Below, in pieces: positions 37,731-48,776 of a DNA stretch of 64,000 nt. Numbering within the stretch: the stretch's first letter is position 1; each line of letters opens with the position of its first letter. Location: positions 240,482,501-240,546,500 of the forward strand of contig NC_134137.1 in NCBI RefSeq assembly GCF_033958435.1. Direction: 5' to 3'. A model generated the notes under the pieces. That model had not been told where the DNA came from. It did not search any database and worked only from the letters and a program-made list of their open reading frames with translations. A program made the position numbers and the translations under genes. The DNA is from Carettochelys insculpta (taxonomy: Eukaryota; Chordata; Testudines; Carettochelyidae).

Positions 37731-40700
37731 CCCTATTGGATATGTACAAGTAGCTATAACCTGGACGGCTGACAACAATGGCTCAAAATAACACTGCTTA
37801 CATATCATTGCAGTGCATTCCATGTCAGTGAAACTGGCACAAAGCTTGAATTTGCTCTCCATACCATCACTGATGTCAGAACCTCTTACATTTTAATTTA
37901 TAACACTTTTTGCTCAATTTTTTTTAAGGGAGAATGTTAAACTTAACTTACAATTGATTGATTCTGATTTGCATTGCCTGCTTATTTGCTTCAGGCGCTG
38001 AACCCTTCATTACTTTGTCATGTGCCTACTAGCTGAGTTTTCCCCTCCGTATATCACAGTCTACTATACAGCTGCATCTAACCCACTAATATGTAGGACA
38101 ATTAACAAACGAGAAATTCAGCCAAAATAAGCACAATACAAGAAAAAAGAGTACACAGGAATTTATATAAAATGCGACAGTGATGCTTACACTGTGTAAA
38201 CAAGAGCCAGCGGTAGCGTTCTCTCAATAAAGTACATTTGTACCCCGATCCAAAGTATTCAAACATATATATGAGTTTACATTTATGATCATTCCCACAG
38301 ATTTTAATGCATGTTTGCAGTTACACATGCAGTTAAGTGCTTCATTGGATCAGGGTCTGATGCAGAACCAAGAGATTTTTCTTTTTCTTTCTTTCTTTCC
38401 TCTTCCCATCCAGACATGGAAAGGTTCAGGATGATTTTCAAAATACGTTACATTTGCAGTTTATTTTTGGATTTACTTTGGCACTGTTCACTCATAGACC
38501 ACATTTTACTTTGACAGCACTTTTCTTAGAGGCAATAAAATACCATATTTTATCATTCTGTGAATCTTGATAGTTTTTACTATTTCTATTATGATTGCAA
38601 CATTTACAATTATTGCAATAATGCATTTGATAGCTGGTGAGTGACATGGGGAAGATAAAGGGTAGCCAAAATGAGCGGCATGTTGTTCTATGCTCCTTTT
38701 TAAATGCTGGATGTTTCTGCACAGTATTAGCATGTGAGAAAGAATTTTTTTTTACTTTTCTAACTGAGCTCTAGGTTACATTGTTCATTGCTTGGGGAAC
38801 TGAACTCTGGCACGGAAAGATATTGAAGTGATCTTTTTAAGGAGCTGATTGACCCCAGGCATCCCAGCCACGGTATTTTCCATTCACTTGCCATTTGCTG
38901 CACAGCATACATTCAGGGCTTGACAAATGTCTCAGACACCCACTAGCCAGAGCTGATATGAAAGATGGAATTTCCTGACATGGAGTCCTAACGTGGTGGT
39001 CTGTTGAAACTGCTGCTAGAAATAGCACAAATGAGCTGCTTGCACCAGACGAGACTTACAGGATTCTTCTTTCACATTGTTTTTTGCTTGTAGGTGTCTG
39101 GTGAATTTCGAGCATACAGAAAGTTACCAGAGCCACACTGCTGCTCTCAGCATTCACCCACTTACCAGGGAAAGTTGACTACTCAGGAGTAGCATGTGGG
39201 CAAGCATTTTTTTCAAGCCTTGCTCACACCACACATATTTTGAAAAAAAATGAAGCATAGCTACAATACAGTACAGGGTTGGTTGATCTGTTGATGTATT
39301 TTGTGGTCATTTTGTGGTCATACCAATGAGGGACTAATAGCCACACGTAGTGCATTACTTTGTACTCCATACAAATTTAATATTGTATGAAAATTTAAAA
39401 AACTTTACAAAACCACGTGTAACTCAAACCCCTGGCTGGGTGATCCCCCTGGGCCTAGCCATTAAGGAGAAAAAGAACCATACCCAGTAAGCATGGAGTA
39501 CATACGCAAAAGATCTCCTAGAGCTAGTCGGTCAGTGCCCTTTTCCATCGAGGCACTTGAGAACAGAGTAGGAGCCGGTTATTAATCAGTACTTCTTAGC
39601 ATGGGATCTAAGTGAGCTGTACATTAATTAAACCAAACTTTTGAGGATGAGAGCGGTAGTGTCAACTTCAAATAGTGCACACAATGCAGATCATGCATTT
39701 AAGCACACAAAAGGGTCCTTGAGCATGCACACACCAATGGATAACTCAGCAGCATAATTTTTTGTATGCGCTCATAGATGTTCATTGGGCACAACTTAAG
39801 CGTTAAGAATTGCTACATCAGATCTGACCAATTAGCAATGGCATGGCTCAAGGGAAAAATGGGGCTAGTGCATGCTTATTTGTAAGATATTTTAAAGTTA
39901 CAAATATGTTTACATGTATGCTAAAAGTGATGCATACTTCATTCTCCTCTACACTTTGTGTCTTTGCCTCTGATCCTGTCTTTGGCATTGGAAACCCATT
40001 GATGTCAATAGGACTTCATGTGGGTCAAGCAATCAGTTCTCATGCTACCCTTTCCAAGAAGGTCCCAATCCTGCAAACACTTATGCACTGTGAGTATGTA
40101 GGTACATCTCTGTTTTAATTATCTTCTCACTGAAGTCTTTAAATACAGTCAAGTCATTTTATGTATCATTGTATTAAGCCGTTATACAGAAATTTAGTTA
40201 TATTTTGTAGAACAGTTCCTAGAAGTAGGTAAGGTAAAGAGAAAACACTCTGTATCCTTTCTTTTTAGACTGCTTAATTGATTGCCCTGTTGAGTGAATG
40301 AGGTGTGAATGGAAATACGTGGGAGACAAGCAATTCCAGGTATGGAGAAGGTAAATCCAAGACCAGTGAGAAGAACAATGGAACCTGTGAAGTGGGCCCA
40401 TTGAAAGAAGACTGGACACATGGACACCTTGGGAGTCACCAGCAAGTGCCTGCCTTCGGAAGCACCACCCAGAAGAAGGTGCTAAATGCATATTCTTAAA
40501 ACTGCTCTCCCAGATGATGCATATACATGAGACGGCAAACTTGTGGCAACCGGCCTGAGAGAAAGGACTGTATAAATGAAAGCATCTTGCACAGGGACCC
40601 CGCGTCTTGTCTTGTCATCACTGGAACACCAATCCAGATTGGTAGAAGCCCGGCTCTACCCCTCCCTCATCTAACTCACCTGGCCAGTGCAGTTATGGGG

Positions 40701-40914
40701 AGCAACTATTTGTAACAGCAACAAGACAGGAGTTTGCATGTGTGTGTGAATGAATGAGAATGGGATATATCATATGCATATGATAGTGTTGATTGCTATA
40801 TATGTATTACCAATAAATGTGGCATTTTGCCTTTTCCCCTGAAAAGATCCCATGCAGTACTTTTCAGTACAAGTAGTCCCCCTAATTGAAGTTACGCATA
40901 TAAGTGAGAGCAAC
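37731..40914. other. Intron stretch with faint old repeats
   Basis: About 38225-38365 and 39975-40095 are members of the worn repeat family seen at 33660. A T/C-rich tract lies at 38376-38401. The rest shows no recognised feature. Confidence 0.5.
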
Positions 40915-41047
40915 ACTGAAACCAGCATCTGATGAAGTGAGTCTGTGCTCACGAAAGCTCATGCTCAAAACTTTTCTGTTAGTCTATAAGGTGCCACAGG
41001 ACCCTTCGTTGCTGTTACAGATCCAGACTAACACGGCTACCCCTCCG
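40915..41047 (+). mobile_element. Hammerhead-like repeat family, copy 2 (best preserved)
   Basis: Predicted RNA layout: AGCAT (40924-40928), CTGATGA (40929-40935), one extra A, stem GTGAG (40937-40941) with CTCAC (40948-40952), GAAA (40953-40956), GCTC (40957-40960), then ATGCT (40961-40965), which pairs with the first AGCAT. This is the type I hammerhead order, with self-complementary AGCU in place of a full stem III, as in dimeric hammerheads. The tail continues 'ggtgccacaggaccc' and 'actaacacggctaccc'. Such ribozymes are known in Penelope-like retroelements, and I infer that origin. No reverse transcriptase of that type is present. Confidence 0.6.
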
Positions 41048-41434
41048 ATAATTGAAACCTTAGAGACTGTAAATTTTGGGGAGGCAGTGATCAAATTGAA
41101 CTTTGCGTCTGTACGGTGCCTAGTACCATGAGGCCACAATAATTACTGTGGTTTCTGAGTGCTATTCCTATGCAAGTGTAATGTAGTAACAACAAAACAC
41201 AGTTATACTAATCCTACCAGTAAACCATCTTATGTAAAATACCAAAAATGTATGTTCCAGAGTAAGACTGAGGAAATTCCTTCATATATAAGAAAAGAAT
41301 AATTTGTCCAAAAGAGACATCACTTCCTGGCCCCCGTCACTTAGGTGTTAGTTTATGCTCTTAAGTATGAAGGTTCACAACCCTTATAAAATTAAAATAT
41401 CTCACATGTGGCTGATAATATACACGATATATCT

Positions 41435-41705
41435 TGAGCGTGACCGACCATCCATCCCATATTAGGCGGGACTGTGCCATATTTGGGACACCAAAAAGGC
41501 ACCCCTACTTATTTTTTAAAAGGGACGAACTGTCCTATATTTGGGCCCTCCCCCGCAGCTGACTTCTTCCGCCAGCAGCTGGGGAGGCGCAGCTACTGGC
41601 AGGAGTCACTTCCCTGGGCCTCAGAGATGCCGGGGGAGCGTGGATGGCTGCCACGTCCCTGCCCAGTATTTGGGACAGGGAGATATGGTTGCCCTATGTA
41701 TCTTG
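41435..41705. repeat. Unclassified repeat with internal duplicated motif
   Basis: The phrases 'catatttgggacacc', 'ctatatttgggccctcc' and 'agtatttgggacaggga' recur within 270 bp, and the ends read 'gaccgaccatccatcccata' and 'agatatggttgccctatgta'. The ends are weakly inverse, suggesting a small nonautonomous element. Assignment is uncertain. Confidence 0.4.
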
Positions 41706-42556
41706 GGTATTGGTTGCATTTTACACATATTGCTACAGTTAAGAAAACCTGGTAAACTTCCTTTGGAAATCAACTTTAATAACTTTCTGAAATTAATAGT
41801 TCAGTGCTCTTCTGCCTTCTGAAAACAAAAGGAAGAATTGCCAGAATACATATAACAAATGATACAACAAAGTATTGTGTACAGACAATAGCAAGGAAAT
41901 AGCTCAGGAATGACAGAGAGATGCATTTTCAAGTTTCTAAAGGATTAGCAGAAACCACAGTGAATAGAAAAAATATTCTACAAAAATGAAAAACAGCTGG
42001 AGTGTTATTTTTAAGATTCCCCACTGATTAAAAATAGGACACAAAGACTTGTTGAGAATGTATCTATAGAATATCCCAGAGTGTTCTACATTAAAAAGAC
42101 AAAATAGACATTTTTGACTGGCTGTGCTTAACAGTGCCTCTTTTTACCTTTATTGGTACTGATTAAATGCAATGTATAACTAGTCAACCATAGGCACATC
42201 CATACATGTTTATGGGGTTGGGGGGAGAAGAGGGCAGGGGGGACAGAGAGAATTTAACTGCCCAAAGAGTTTTGAAAAGAATTTGTTCCGTAAAATAAAT
42301 AAAAAACAGCCCTGAGTAATCTGTAAAGATTGCAATGAACAGTGGGGGACAGAACAGATAAATTACACACTTAACCTCTTCCTGTTATGCAATGTAACTA
42401 AAATTTGGGAATGGTTAAGTGACCTCAATTCAGTTCAAAGGGGTGTTGATTTCAAATTACTTTGTCTGTTTAAGTTTCAGAGAGGAACTGTAAAGGGGAA
42501 CCTGTCAAAGATAAAGACCATTTTCTCTAAACTGAATGTCCCGAATGAGCCCACAT

Positions 42557-42582
42557 GCTCCTCTCTCTCTCTCTCTCTCTCC
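42557..42582 (+). repeat. (CT)n microsatellite
   Basis: About 12 CT units. Confidence 0.92.
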
Positions 42583-43130
42583 ATAAAGTCTCACTGAAGG
42601 AGAATTTTTAGTAAATCTTGACTGCTTAACAGTAAGCTTTGGAGCTGGGGAAATGGATCCATTCATTATGGCAGATGGTCTTCAGTCTTAAATCAGGCAT
42701 GGCTCCTTGTGTAATTTCAATCGTTGTTGATAATTCAGTCCCTTTGACTTCCTTCTAACACTCTGACCCAAACCCATTCCCTCTGCCATAATAATATGAA
42801 TACTGCCTACTGTGTCACTCAGACTGGAAAGGGGCCATCTCACTGGTCAGTGTTTGTACAGCACTTCGCATAAAGAGGTGACCACAAGATAGATACATAT
42901 TTTATTCACATGACATGGCAAAGAGCCTCTCTCCTTGCTGATTCCTCTCCTCTTCTTTTCATCTCTCATCCCTGCAAGCACCCTCTTGTCTCTCTCCCCT
43001 GTTCCCAGGATTGTGGCTTCTCACATACTTCCTGACTTCAGTCCCCTCCATTGCCCCCTCAAACCCACATAGCATCACTTCCTCTGCCTCCTTCCTCTTC
43101 AAAAGAGAAGTTACTCACCGTAGTAACGAT

Positions 43131-43304
43131 AGTTCTTCGAGATGTGTCCCCGTGGGTGCTCCACGATAGGTGTCGGGCTCGCCCTGGTGCCGCAGATCGG
43201 ATCTTTCCAGCAGTTTCTGCCGGACCGTGCATGCGCCGGCGCACGCCGCTCCCTTGCGCGCTCCCAGCCATGTGCGCGATCCAGTCCCCGCCAGTTCCTT
43301 GACC
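43131..43304 (+). repeat. DIRS inverted terminal repeat, 3' side of element
   Basis: Begins 'agttcttcgagatgtgtccc' and runs through 'gcagatcggatctttccag' to 'ccgccagttccttgacc'. It is the reverse complement of 48921-49091 with only about a dozen differences by eye. It is preceded by a terminal extension at 43103-43130 that is absent from the other repeat. Confidence 0.93.
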
Positions 43305-43368
43305 AACCGCCTTGGATGCTCCTGAAAAACACTAAACAGAGATGCGAAGTGGGGAGGATGGGCGGGTG

Positions 43369-43469
43369 GTGGAGCACCCACGGGGACACATCTCGAAGAA
43401 CCGTCGTTACTACGGTGAGTAACTTCTCTTTCTTCCTCGAGTATCCCCGTGGGTGCTCCACGATAGGTG
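43369..43469 (+). repeat. DIRS internal complementary region
   Basis: Two adjoining parts. 43369-43429 is the reverse complement of the left terminus (43103-43163). 43431-43469 is the reverse complement of the right terminus (49053-49091). Together they are complementary to the two element ends joined to each other, the expected template for completing the circular intermediate in the DIRS replication model. With 43103-43163 it could also form a hairpin of about 60 bp. Confidence 0.88.
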
Positions 43470-43736
43470 ACTACCCAGCAGTAACCCAAGAAAGGAGGTG
43501 GGTAATCGGGTTATGTGCAGCTTGCCCCCGAAAGGACCGCTGTCGGAGAGACGGGTATCCTCTTGGAATACCCTGTGAAGGGCATAATGCTTGGCGAAGG
43601 TGTCATAGGATGACCATGTCGCCGCTCTGCAGATGTCTTTTAGCGCAATGCCCTTGAAAAAGGCTGTTGATGCCGCCACCGCCCTGGTGGAGTGAGCCCT
43701 AGGCGGGGCCAGTAAAGGAGTATAAGTTCGTAGCAC
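43410..43736 (-). pseudogene. DIRS tyrosine recombinase, C-terminal catalytic part
   Basis: Carries AHSTRAVAASTAFFKG, the His and second Arg of the active site, and YDTFAKHYAL with the expected nucleophilic Tyr near residue 67. Residues after about 70 run into the internal complementary region and are not conserved protein. The catalytic residues are all present although the gene is split across three frames. Confidence 0.8.
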
Positions 43737-44077
43737 ATTTTTATACAGGATACGATGTGCTTCGAGATTCTCTGCGAAGAGAGACCTTCTCCTTTTGATC
43801 TGGGAGCGAGAGAGACTAGGAGTCTATCCGTTTTTCGGAAGGACTTAGTCCTGTCTATATAAAAAGCCAGCGCCCTCCTCACGTCCAGGAGGTGTAGGCG
43901 CACCTCTTTGTTGGAGTTATGAGGCTTTGGATAAAACGAGGGTAAGACTATAGGTTCGTTGATATGAAACTCTGAAGAAACTTTCGGAACAAAGGCTGGC
44001 TGCAGCCGTAAGGTTACCGCCTCCTTCGAAAATACTGTGCAGGGTGGCATTGCCATAACTGCTGCGAGCTCGCTCAC
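43640..44077 (-). pseudogene. DIRS tyrosine recombinase, middle part
   Basis: Continues the catalytic domain. The frame is already open upstream of its first Met, with CRVSEL as the first catalytic-Arg region. RLHLLDVRRALAFYIDRTKS and TDRLLVSLAPRSKGEGLSSQ follow. After about CIKMCYEL the frame becomes spurious, and the active-site HSTR segment is found one frame over, placing a shift near 43735. Confidence 0.78.
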
Positions 44078-44861
44078 CCTGCAAGCTGACGTGATTGCAA
44101 GAATGAAGGTCGTCTTTATCGTAAGGAGACAGAGGGACTGTGGCTAAGGGTTCAAACGGTGGTCCCATTAGCGCATTAAGCACCAGGTCCAAGCTCCACG
44201 AAGGTGGAAGCAGTTTCCGAGGGGGGTACAGGTTTACCAGCCCCTTCAGGAACCTGGTAACCATGGGGTGGGCGAACACCGTGGGCCCTTCCTCTTCGTG
44301 TCGGAAAGCCGATATAGCGGCGAGGTGGACCTTCAACGAGGATAGGGAGAGGCCGCCTCTCTTGAGGTCCAGTAAGTATTCTAATATTACAGGTATAGGC
44401 ACAGCAAGGGGAGCTAATTGCTTGGTAGAACACCATGCAGTGAATCGAGTCCATTTCTGCTTGTAGGTCTTCCTGGTGGAAGTCCTTCTGCTACTTTCTA
44501 GGACTTGTTGCACTCCCTCCGTACATGTGCTCTCTAGGGAGCTGAGCCATGGATTAACCATGCTTGCAGTCGCAGGCCTCGGGGGTGTGGGTGCACTATA
44601 GACCCCTGGGCTTGCGTGAGCAGGTCCGGCGCCACCGGAAGGGGCATCGGTGGGCGGTCCGACATGTGCAGGAGTAAGGGGAACCATTGCTGTCGATCTC
44701 AAAGTTGGGACTACTAGGATCATGCGGGCTCTCTCTCTCCTGGCTTTCTGCAAGAACTTGTGGATGAGCACTGTGGGAGGAAATGCATAGAGCAGGGGGC
44801 CCTTCCATGAGATCGCGTATGGAGCAGTATTGTGGGCACTTCTTGTTGTGATGAGCGGCAA
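43917..44861 (-). pseudogene. DIRS tyrosine recombinase, N-terminal part fused to pol tail
   Basis: The first 60 residues are the pol tail (LLYAFPPTVLIHKFLQKARR, ILVVPTL). The recombinase core-binding domain follows: STRKTYKQKWTRFTAWC, VILEYLLDLKRGGLSLSSLK, HLAAISAFRHEEEGPTVFAH and RFLKGLVNLYPPRKLLPP. Sequence turns spurious after about LMGPPFEPLATVPL. The true continuation is in the frame at 43640-44077, so a frameshift lies near 44125. Tyrosine recombinases integrate circular DIRS DNA by Arg-His-Arg-Tyr chemistry. Confidence 0.82.
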
Positions 44862-45402
44862 ACAGGTCTATCTGGGGAAACCCCCATGCATGAAAAATTG
44901 GTCGTAGCAGATAAGAACGGATCTGCCACTCGTGTGTGAGTGCGAAGTGCCTGCTCAACTGATCTGCCTGCACGTTGTGAGCGCCTGGTAAATACAAGGC
45001 TTTCAAAGTTATATTGTTGGTGATGCACCAGTTCCACAGGCGGACTGCTTCCGCACATAAGGCATGGGACCGAGCTCCTCCTTCTCGATTTATATAAAAC
45101 ATGGTGGAGGTATTGTCTGTATTGATCCCGACTACTTTGCCTTCTATATGGTCTCGAAAGTGCTTGCAGGCGTTGAACACTGCTCTGAGCTCCAGTATAT
45201 TTATGTGCAGCGACTGTTCCGTAGGGGACCACAGTCCCTGCGTCACCTTTTCGCCCATGTGTGCTCCCCACCCTATGTGGGAGGCGTTGGTGGTGAGAAA
45301 GATAGATATTTGTGGTTGATGAAAGGGTACCCCTGTTAGCATGTTCTTGGGGTTCACCCACCATTGCAGGGATCTGCGCACCTCTGTCGTGGGCGACACC
45401 AC
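44596..45402 (-). pseudogene. DIRS RNase H
   Basis: Contains TTNASHIGWGAHMG, HINILELRAVFNACKHF, INTDNTSTMFYINREGG and YLPGAHNVQADQLSR, the four conserved blocks of retroelement RNase H in order. The first block normally has Asp where this copy has Asn (TTNAS). The pol C-terminal region FPQIDLFAAHHNKKCP follows. Continuation of pol (PLLYAFPPTVLIHKFL) is in the recombinase frame, so a shift lies near 44820. The remaining C terminus of this frame is spurious. Confidence 0.82.
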
Positions 45403-46402
45403 CCTGCGGACGGCGTGTGCTGCCGGCTTGTAGATGGCTCGCCAGCCAGTGCTGCATGCTGCGCATATGCAATCTGGCGATCTGTACTACGAACGTTGCT
45501 GCTGCCATATGGCCTAGCAGCTGTAAGCACGTTAGAACAGGCACTGTGGGGCTGAAGGTGATGACTTGTACGAGGGAACCAATGGCGCGAAAGCAGGCAT
45601 CTGGTAGATAAACCCTTGCTGTGATGGAGTTTATGCGTGCCCCTATGAACTCTACGTCCTGTGTGGGGTCGATCGTTGACTTCGCCAGGTTGATGACCAG
45701 GCCCAGCGAAAAGAACATGCCTGCTGTAACGCGTATCATGCGTAGTACTTCTTCCTTCGAGGCCCCTTTCAGTAGGCAGTTGTCCAGATATGGGAATATA
45801 AACACCCCCGTCTGTGCAGGTAGGCTGACACCACTGCCAGGGTCTTGGTAAAGACTCTGGGGGCCGAGGAGAGGCCGAAAGGCAGAACCTTGTATTGGAA
45901 ATGTTCTTTGCCGACCATAAACCGGAGAAAACGTCTGTGAGCTGGGTGGATTGTTATATGGAAATACACGTCTGGTAAGTCGAGGGCTGCCAACCAATTT
46001 CCATCGTCCAGTGCCGTAAGTATAGAGGCGACTGTGATCATCCGAAAGCGTTGTTTGCGCAAGTAGCGATTGAGGCCTCGAAGATCTAGGATGGGCCTCC
46101 AGCCTCCTGTTTTTTTCTCCGTAAGGAAGTATCTTGAATAGAACCCTTTCCCTTGGAGTTGCTCCGGCACTCTTTCCACTGCCCCTATAAGCATAAGACG
46201 GTCCACCTCCTGCTTGAGTCTCGCTTCGTGGGAGGCGTCCTTTAGAAGGGGCCTGGGTGGAGGTCGTGGCGGTGGGAGCGACTGGAAGGGGATCGCGTAA
46301 CCCGTGGCTATGATCTCCAGTACCCATTTGTCTGTGGTGATCTTTTGCCCCTGGGTGTAGAATGGTCAGAGGCGATGATAGAACATTAGCTTTGGATGAC
46401 AT
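44720..46402 (-). pseudogene. DIRS reverse transcriptase, catalytic and thumb part (in a longer open frame)
   Basis: Of this 560-residue open frame only the middle third is meaningful. It holds GVFIFPYLDNCLLKGASK, the catalytic box, where the family has two adjacent Asp residues and this copy has Asp-Asn. LVINLAKSTIDPTQDVEFIG follows, then the connection to RNase H up to about 45400. The first part (before 45815) shadows the frame at 45769-46206 and the last part shadows RNase H. The Asn change would be expected to abolish polymerisation. Confidence 0.75.
45769..46206 (-). pseudogene. DIRS reverse transcriptase, fingers and palm part
   Basis: Contains GWRPILDLRGLNRYLRKQRF, then ALDLPDVYFHITIHPAHRRF (the first catalytic Asp region, with LDLPDVYFHI) and QYKVLPFGLSSAPRVFTK. 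These are the standard early motifs of DIRS and Gypsy-like reverse transcriptases. The frame ends in an out-of-frame tail after AYLHR. The expected continuation, with the second catalytic pair, is found in the neighbouring frame, so a base appears to be missing near 45805-45809, inside a run of five C on the plus strand. Confidence 0.82.
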
Positions 46403-46441
46403 TGCGCGATGGTAGTGATAGTGCAGCCCTCGATCCGTCCG

Positions 46442-47794
46442 TCAAACTTGTTGCCTTTGGCCCTGCCCCGAGGAGGCACGGCTCTGTTGGGAACGTCGCC
46501 TGGGAGTTCTGTACTGTTGGTGCTGTTGATGCCGCCCTTGCTCGTAGCCCCTTTGGTAGTGAGCATGCTGGGGTTGATACGGGTATCGTCTTTGCTGAGG
46601 GTAATACTTTTTCTTCCTGTATGGAGGGGTATAAATCCCCAAGGTTCTGAGAGTAGCCCTTGAGTCCTTACTGGAATGAAGGACCGAATCAGTTGATTCG
46701 GCAAACAACTTCTGTGTGTCAAAGGGGAGATCAACGATCTTCGCCTGCAGATCCCTCGGGATACCCGATGTCTGAAGCCAGGATTCCCTGCGCATGACCA
46801 CTGCCGTAGCCATTGAGCGTGCCGCCGTATCTGCTACGTCCAGGGTGATCTGAACTCCTGTCCTCAAGGCTGCGTAGCCTTCCTGCACGATGGCCTTCAG
46901 CACCGGCTTCTTGTCCTCTGGAAGCAAGTCCATGAGGGAAGTCAGCCTGGAGTAATTGTCAAAGTTATGGTTCGCTAGGTGTGCTGCATAATTTGCCACT
47001 CTCAACAGTAGGGTAGAGGAGGAGTAGACCTTTCTGCCGAATAACTCTAGCTTCTTGGCATCTTTGTCCATTCTCCCTGTCTTGTACTGAGAAGTTTTCG
47101 ACCTCTGTTGAGACGATTCCACCACCAGAGAATTTGGTTGTGGGTGACTGAACAGGAACTCCATGCCCTTCGCCAGGACGAAGTATTTCTTATCCACTCT
47201 CTTGCTTATAGGCAGAGCGGACGCAGGGGTCTGCCATATTGTGGTAGCGGACTCCATAATTGCTTCGTCAAGCGGAATAGCTATTTTGGAAGAGGCTGGA
47301 GGTCTCAGGTTTTTGAGGAGCTTATGGTGCTTCTCCTGCACCTCTGCTGTTTGGATGCCTTGCGTAAAGGCCACCCTTTTAAACAGCTCTTGGAACTGTT
47401 TGAGATCGTCTGGGGGGTGGACGTCCTCTGGGGCCGTAGCCTCGTCGGGGGAGGATAGAGAGGAACCACTGGAGTAAGCCTCTCTGGATCCCTCTGGGTC
47501 CTGTTGACGGTGATACATCTTCTCGCTGGAGGCTTGCGAGGGGAAATCTCGGGGTTCCAGAATCAACTCCCCCTGAGATATTTGCGTTTCCGTCCCCGTC
47601 CGCGATTGCCCTCGGGGATAGTGAACCGTCTGAGGGGACCTGATAGGGGTGACCATGGCAACACGGGCACGGTTCCTGGGATGGAGACCTGGACCACTCT
47701 CGAGGCACATACCCCTGGCGTCTGGGGGAGCGAGATTGTCTGGGTGATTGAGACAATGGTGAGACTGATTTGTGATAGTACTCCAGGGGGTCAA
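46442..47794 (-). pseudogene. DIRS gag, C-terminal part
   Basis: Second gag-like frame. The meaningful part starts at about SSPDEATAPEDVHPPDDLKQ and includes IPLDEAIMESATTIWQTPAS, KYFVLAKGMEFLFSHPQPN and a terminal Arg/Gln/Tyr-rich basic tail (KKKYYPQQRRYPYQPQH). The DEAI...W..P.S and HP.PNS patterns are familiar from DIRS gag-like proteins. The first 80 or so residues are out of the true frame. A stop follows at 46442, and the next frame begins within about 40 bp downstream. Confidence 0.75.
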
Positions 47795-48629
47795 GTCCCA
47801 GAAAAGGCGAGGGTGGCCCGAGCCATGGTGATGCTGGCTGGAGGAATGGAGAGGGAGGCTCAGGGTAGACTGGGGGAGACCCCTGCCTCCTTGTTGGAGT
47901 TCGCAGCATAAGGGGAGGGCTTAGAGAGAGCAGCCCTGCAGCCCTGTCTGGAGAAGGGCTGCAGTGCTGGGTTTTCTCTGCTGCCTTTCCCCTCCCCTGT
48001 GGGGCTGACTCCGCCCCTTTCCGCGCCGGGGATCTCGGCCCCGCTGTCGGTGCCGCACGGGTGGTCTCCCTCGGCGCCTGCAGGCCGCGTGCCTGCGAGC
48101 TCTGCACCGTCGGCGCCCCGGGGGTCTGTGCCACTAGCTGCGGTGCCGCTGGTTCCAGCGCTTGCCTGGCCGCCGCTCTGCCCGCAGTGCGGGCCGGCTG
48201 TTTGATTATCGGAGGCTCAGCCTCTGCCACGTGCGCTTCCGCACCGCCGCCGCTCGTCTGTGATTGCAGCTGGGGGCTATGTGCTGCACCCGTCCTGCTC
48301 ACTGTGGCTGCCGGCAGGGATCGGGTTGGCGAGAGCTTCCTCCGTTTTTGCACTGATGGGGTGAGGGAAGCCGCCTTCCTTTTATGGGCCCCTGCGGGTC
48401 CCTCTTGTTGGGGCCGCTCCGGCACGTCTGGCTGGAGGGCCTTGTCAAAGAGCAGCATTTTTAGCCGCATTTCTCTGCCCTTCCTTGCTCTAGCCACGAG
48501 CTTTGCGCAGAAGGAGCATTTTTGGGTGACATGAGATTCCCCCAGGCACCTAATACACTGACTGTGCCCATCGGAGGTTGACATAGCTTCGCGGCATGAC
48601 TCACACTTCTTGAATCCTGAAGAGGACAT
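47379..48629 (-). pseudogene. DIRS gag, N-terminal part
   Basis: Open frame starting MSSSGFKKCESC. Near its start is a Cys/His cluster (CESCREAM..., CIRCLGESH, CSFCAKL) with C-x2-C, C-x2-C-x4-H and C-x2-C spacings, a likely zinc-binding knuckle. A long Ser/Arg/Pro-rich low-complexity region follows, with many SP and SR pairs, as in vertebrate DIRS gag-like proteins. The frame overlaps the next one (46442-47794) by about 400 bp. Conserved gag sequence continues in the other frame, so one frameshift lies at roughly 47500-47680 and the C terminus after it here is spurious. Function in the element is presumed RNA packaging. Confidence 0.75.
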
Positions 48630-48776
48630 TGCGATGAGTCTGAGTTGTTAATAGGGTACTTAGCACCTTCTCTGTGCTTGTTCCCGTCTCGGACCCAGCC
48701 TGCTGCGGCAGGAGGCCTAATGGCCTTACGTACCTGGGCCTCCACTGCTCCTCTTGTTACTAAGGCTTTTATATAC

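Noticed and set aside
43142..43657. Plus-strand frame of 171 codons over the DIRS 3' side
   Set aside because: Antisense to the recombinase end and terminal repeat. It is a shadow of GC-rich transposon sequence.
47999..48534. Plus-strand Ala/Pro/Cys-rich frames
   Set aside because: Antisense shadows of the Ser/Arg/Pro-rich gag region.
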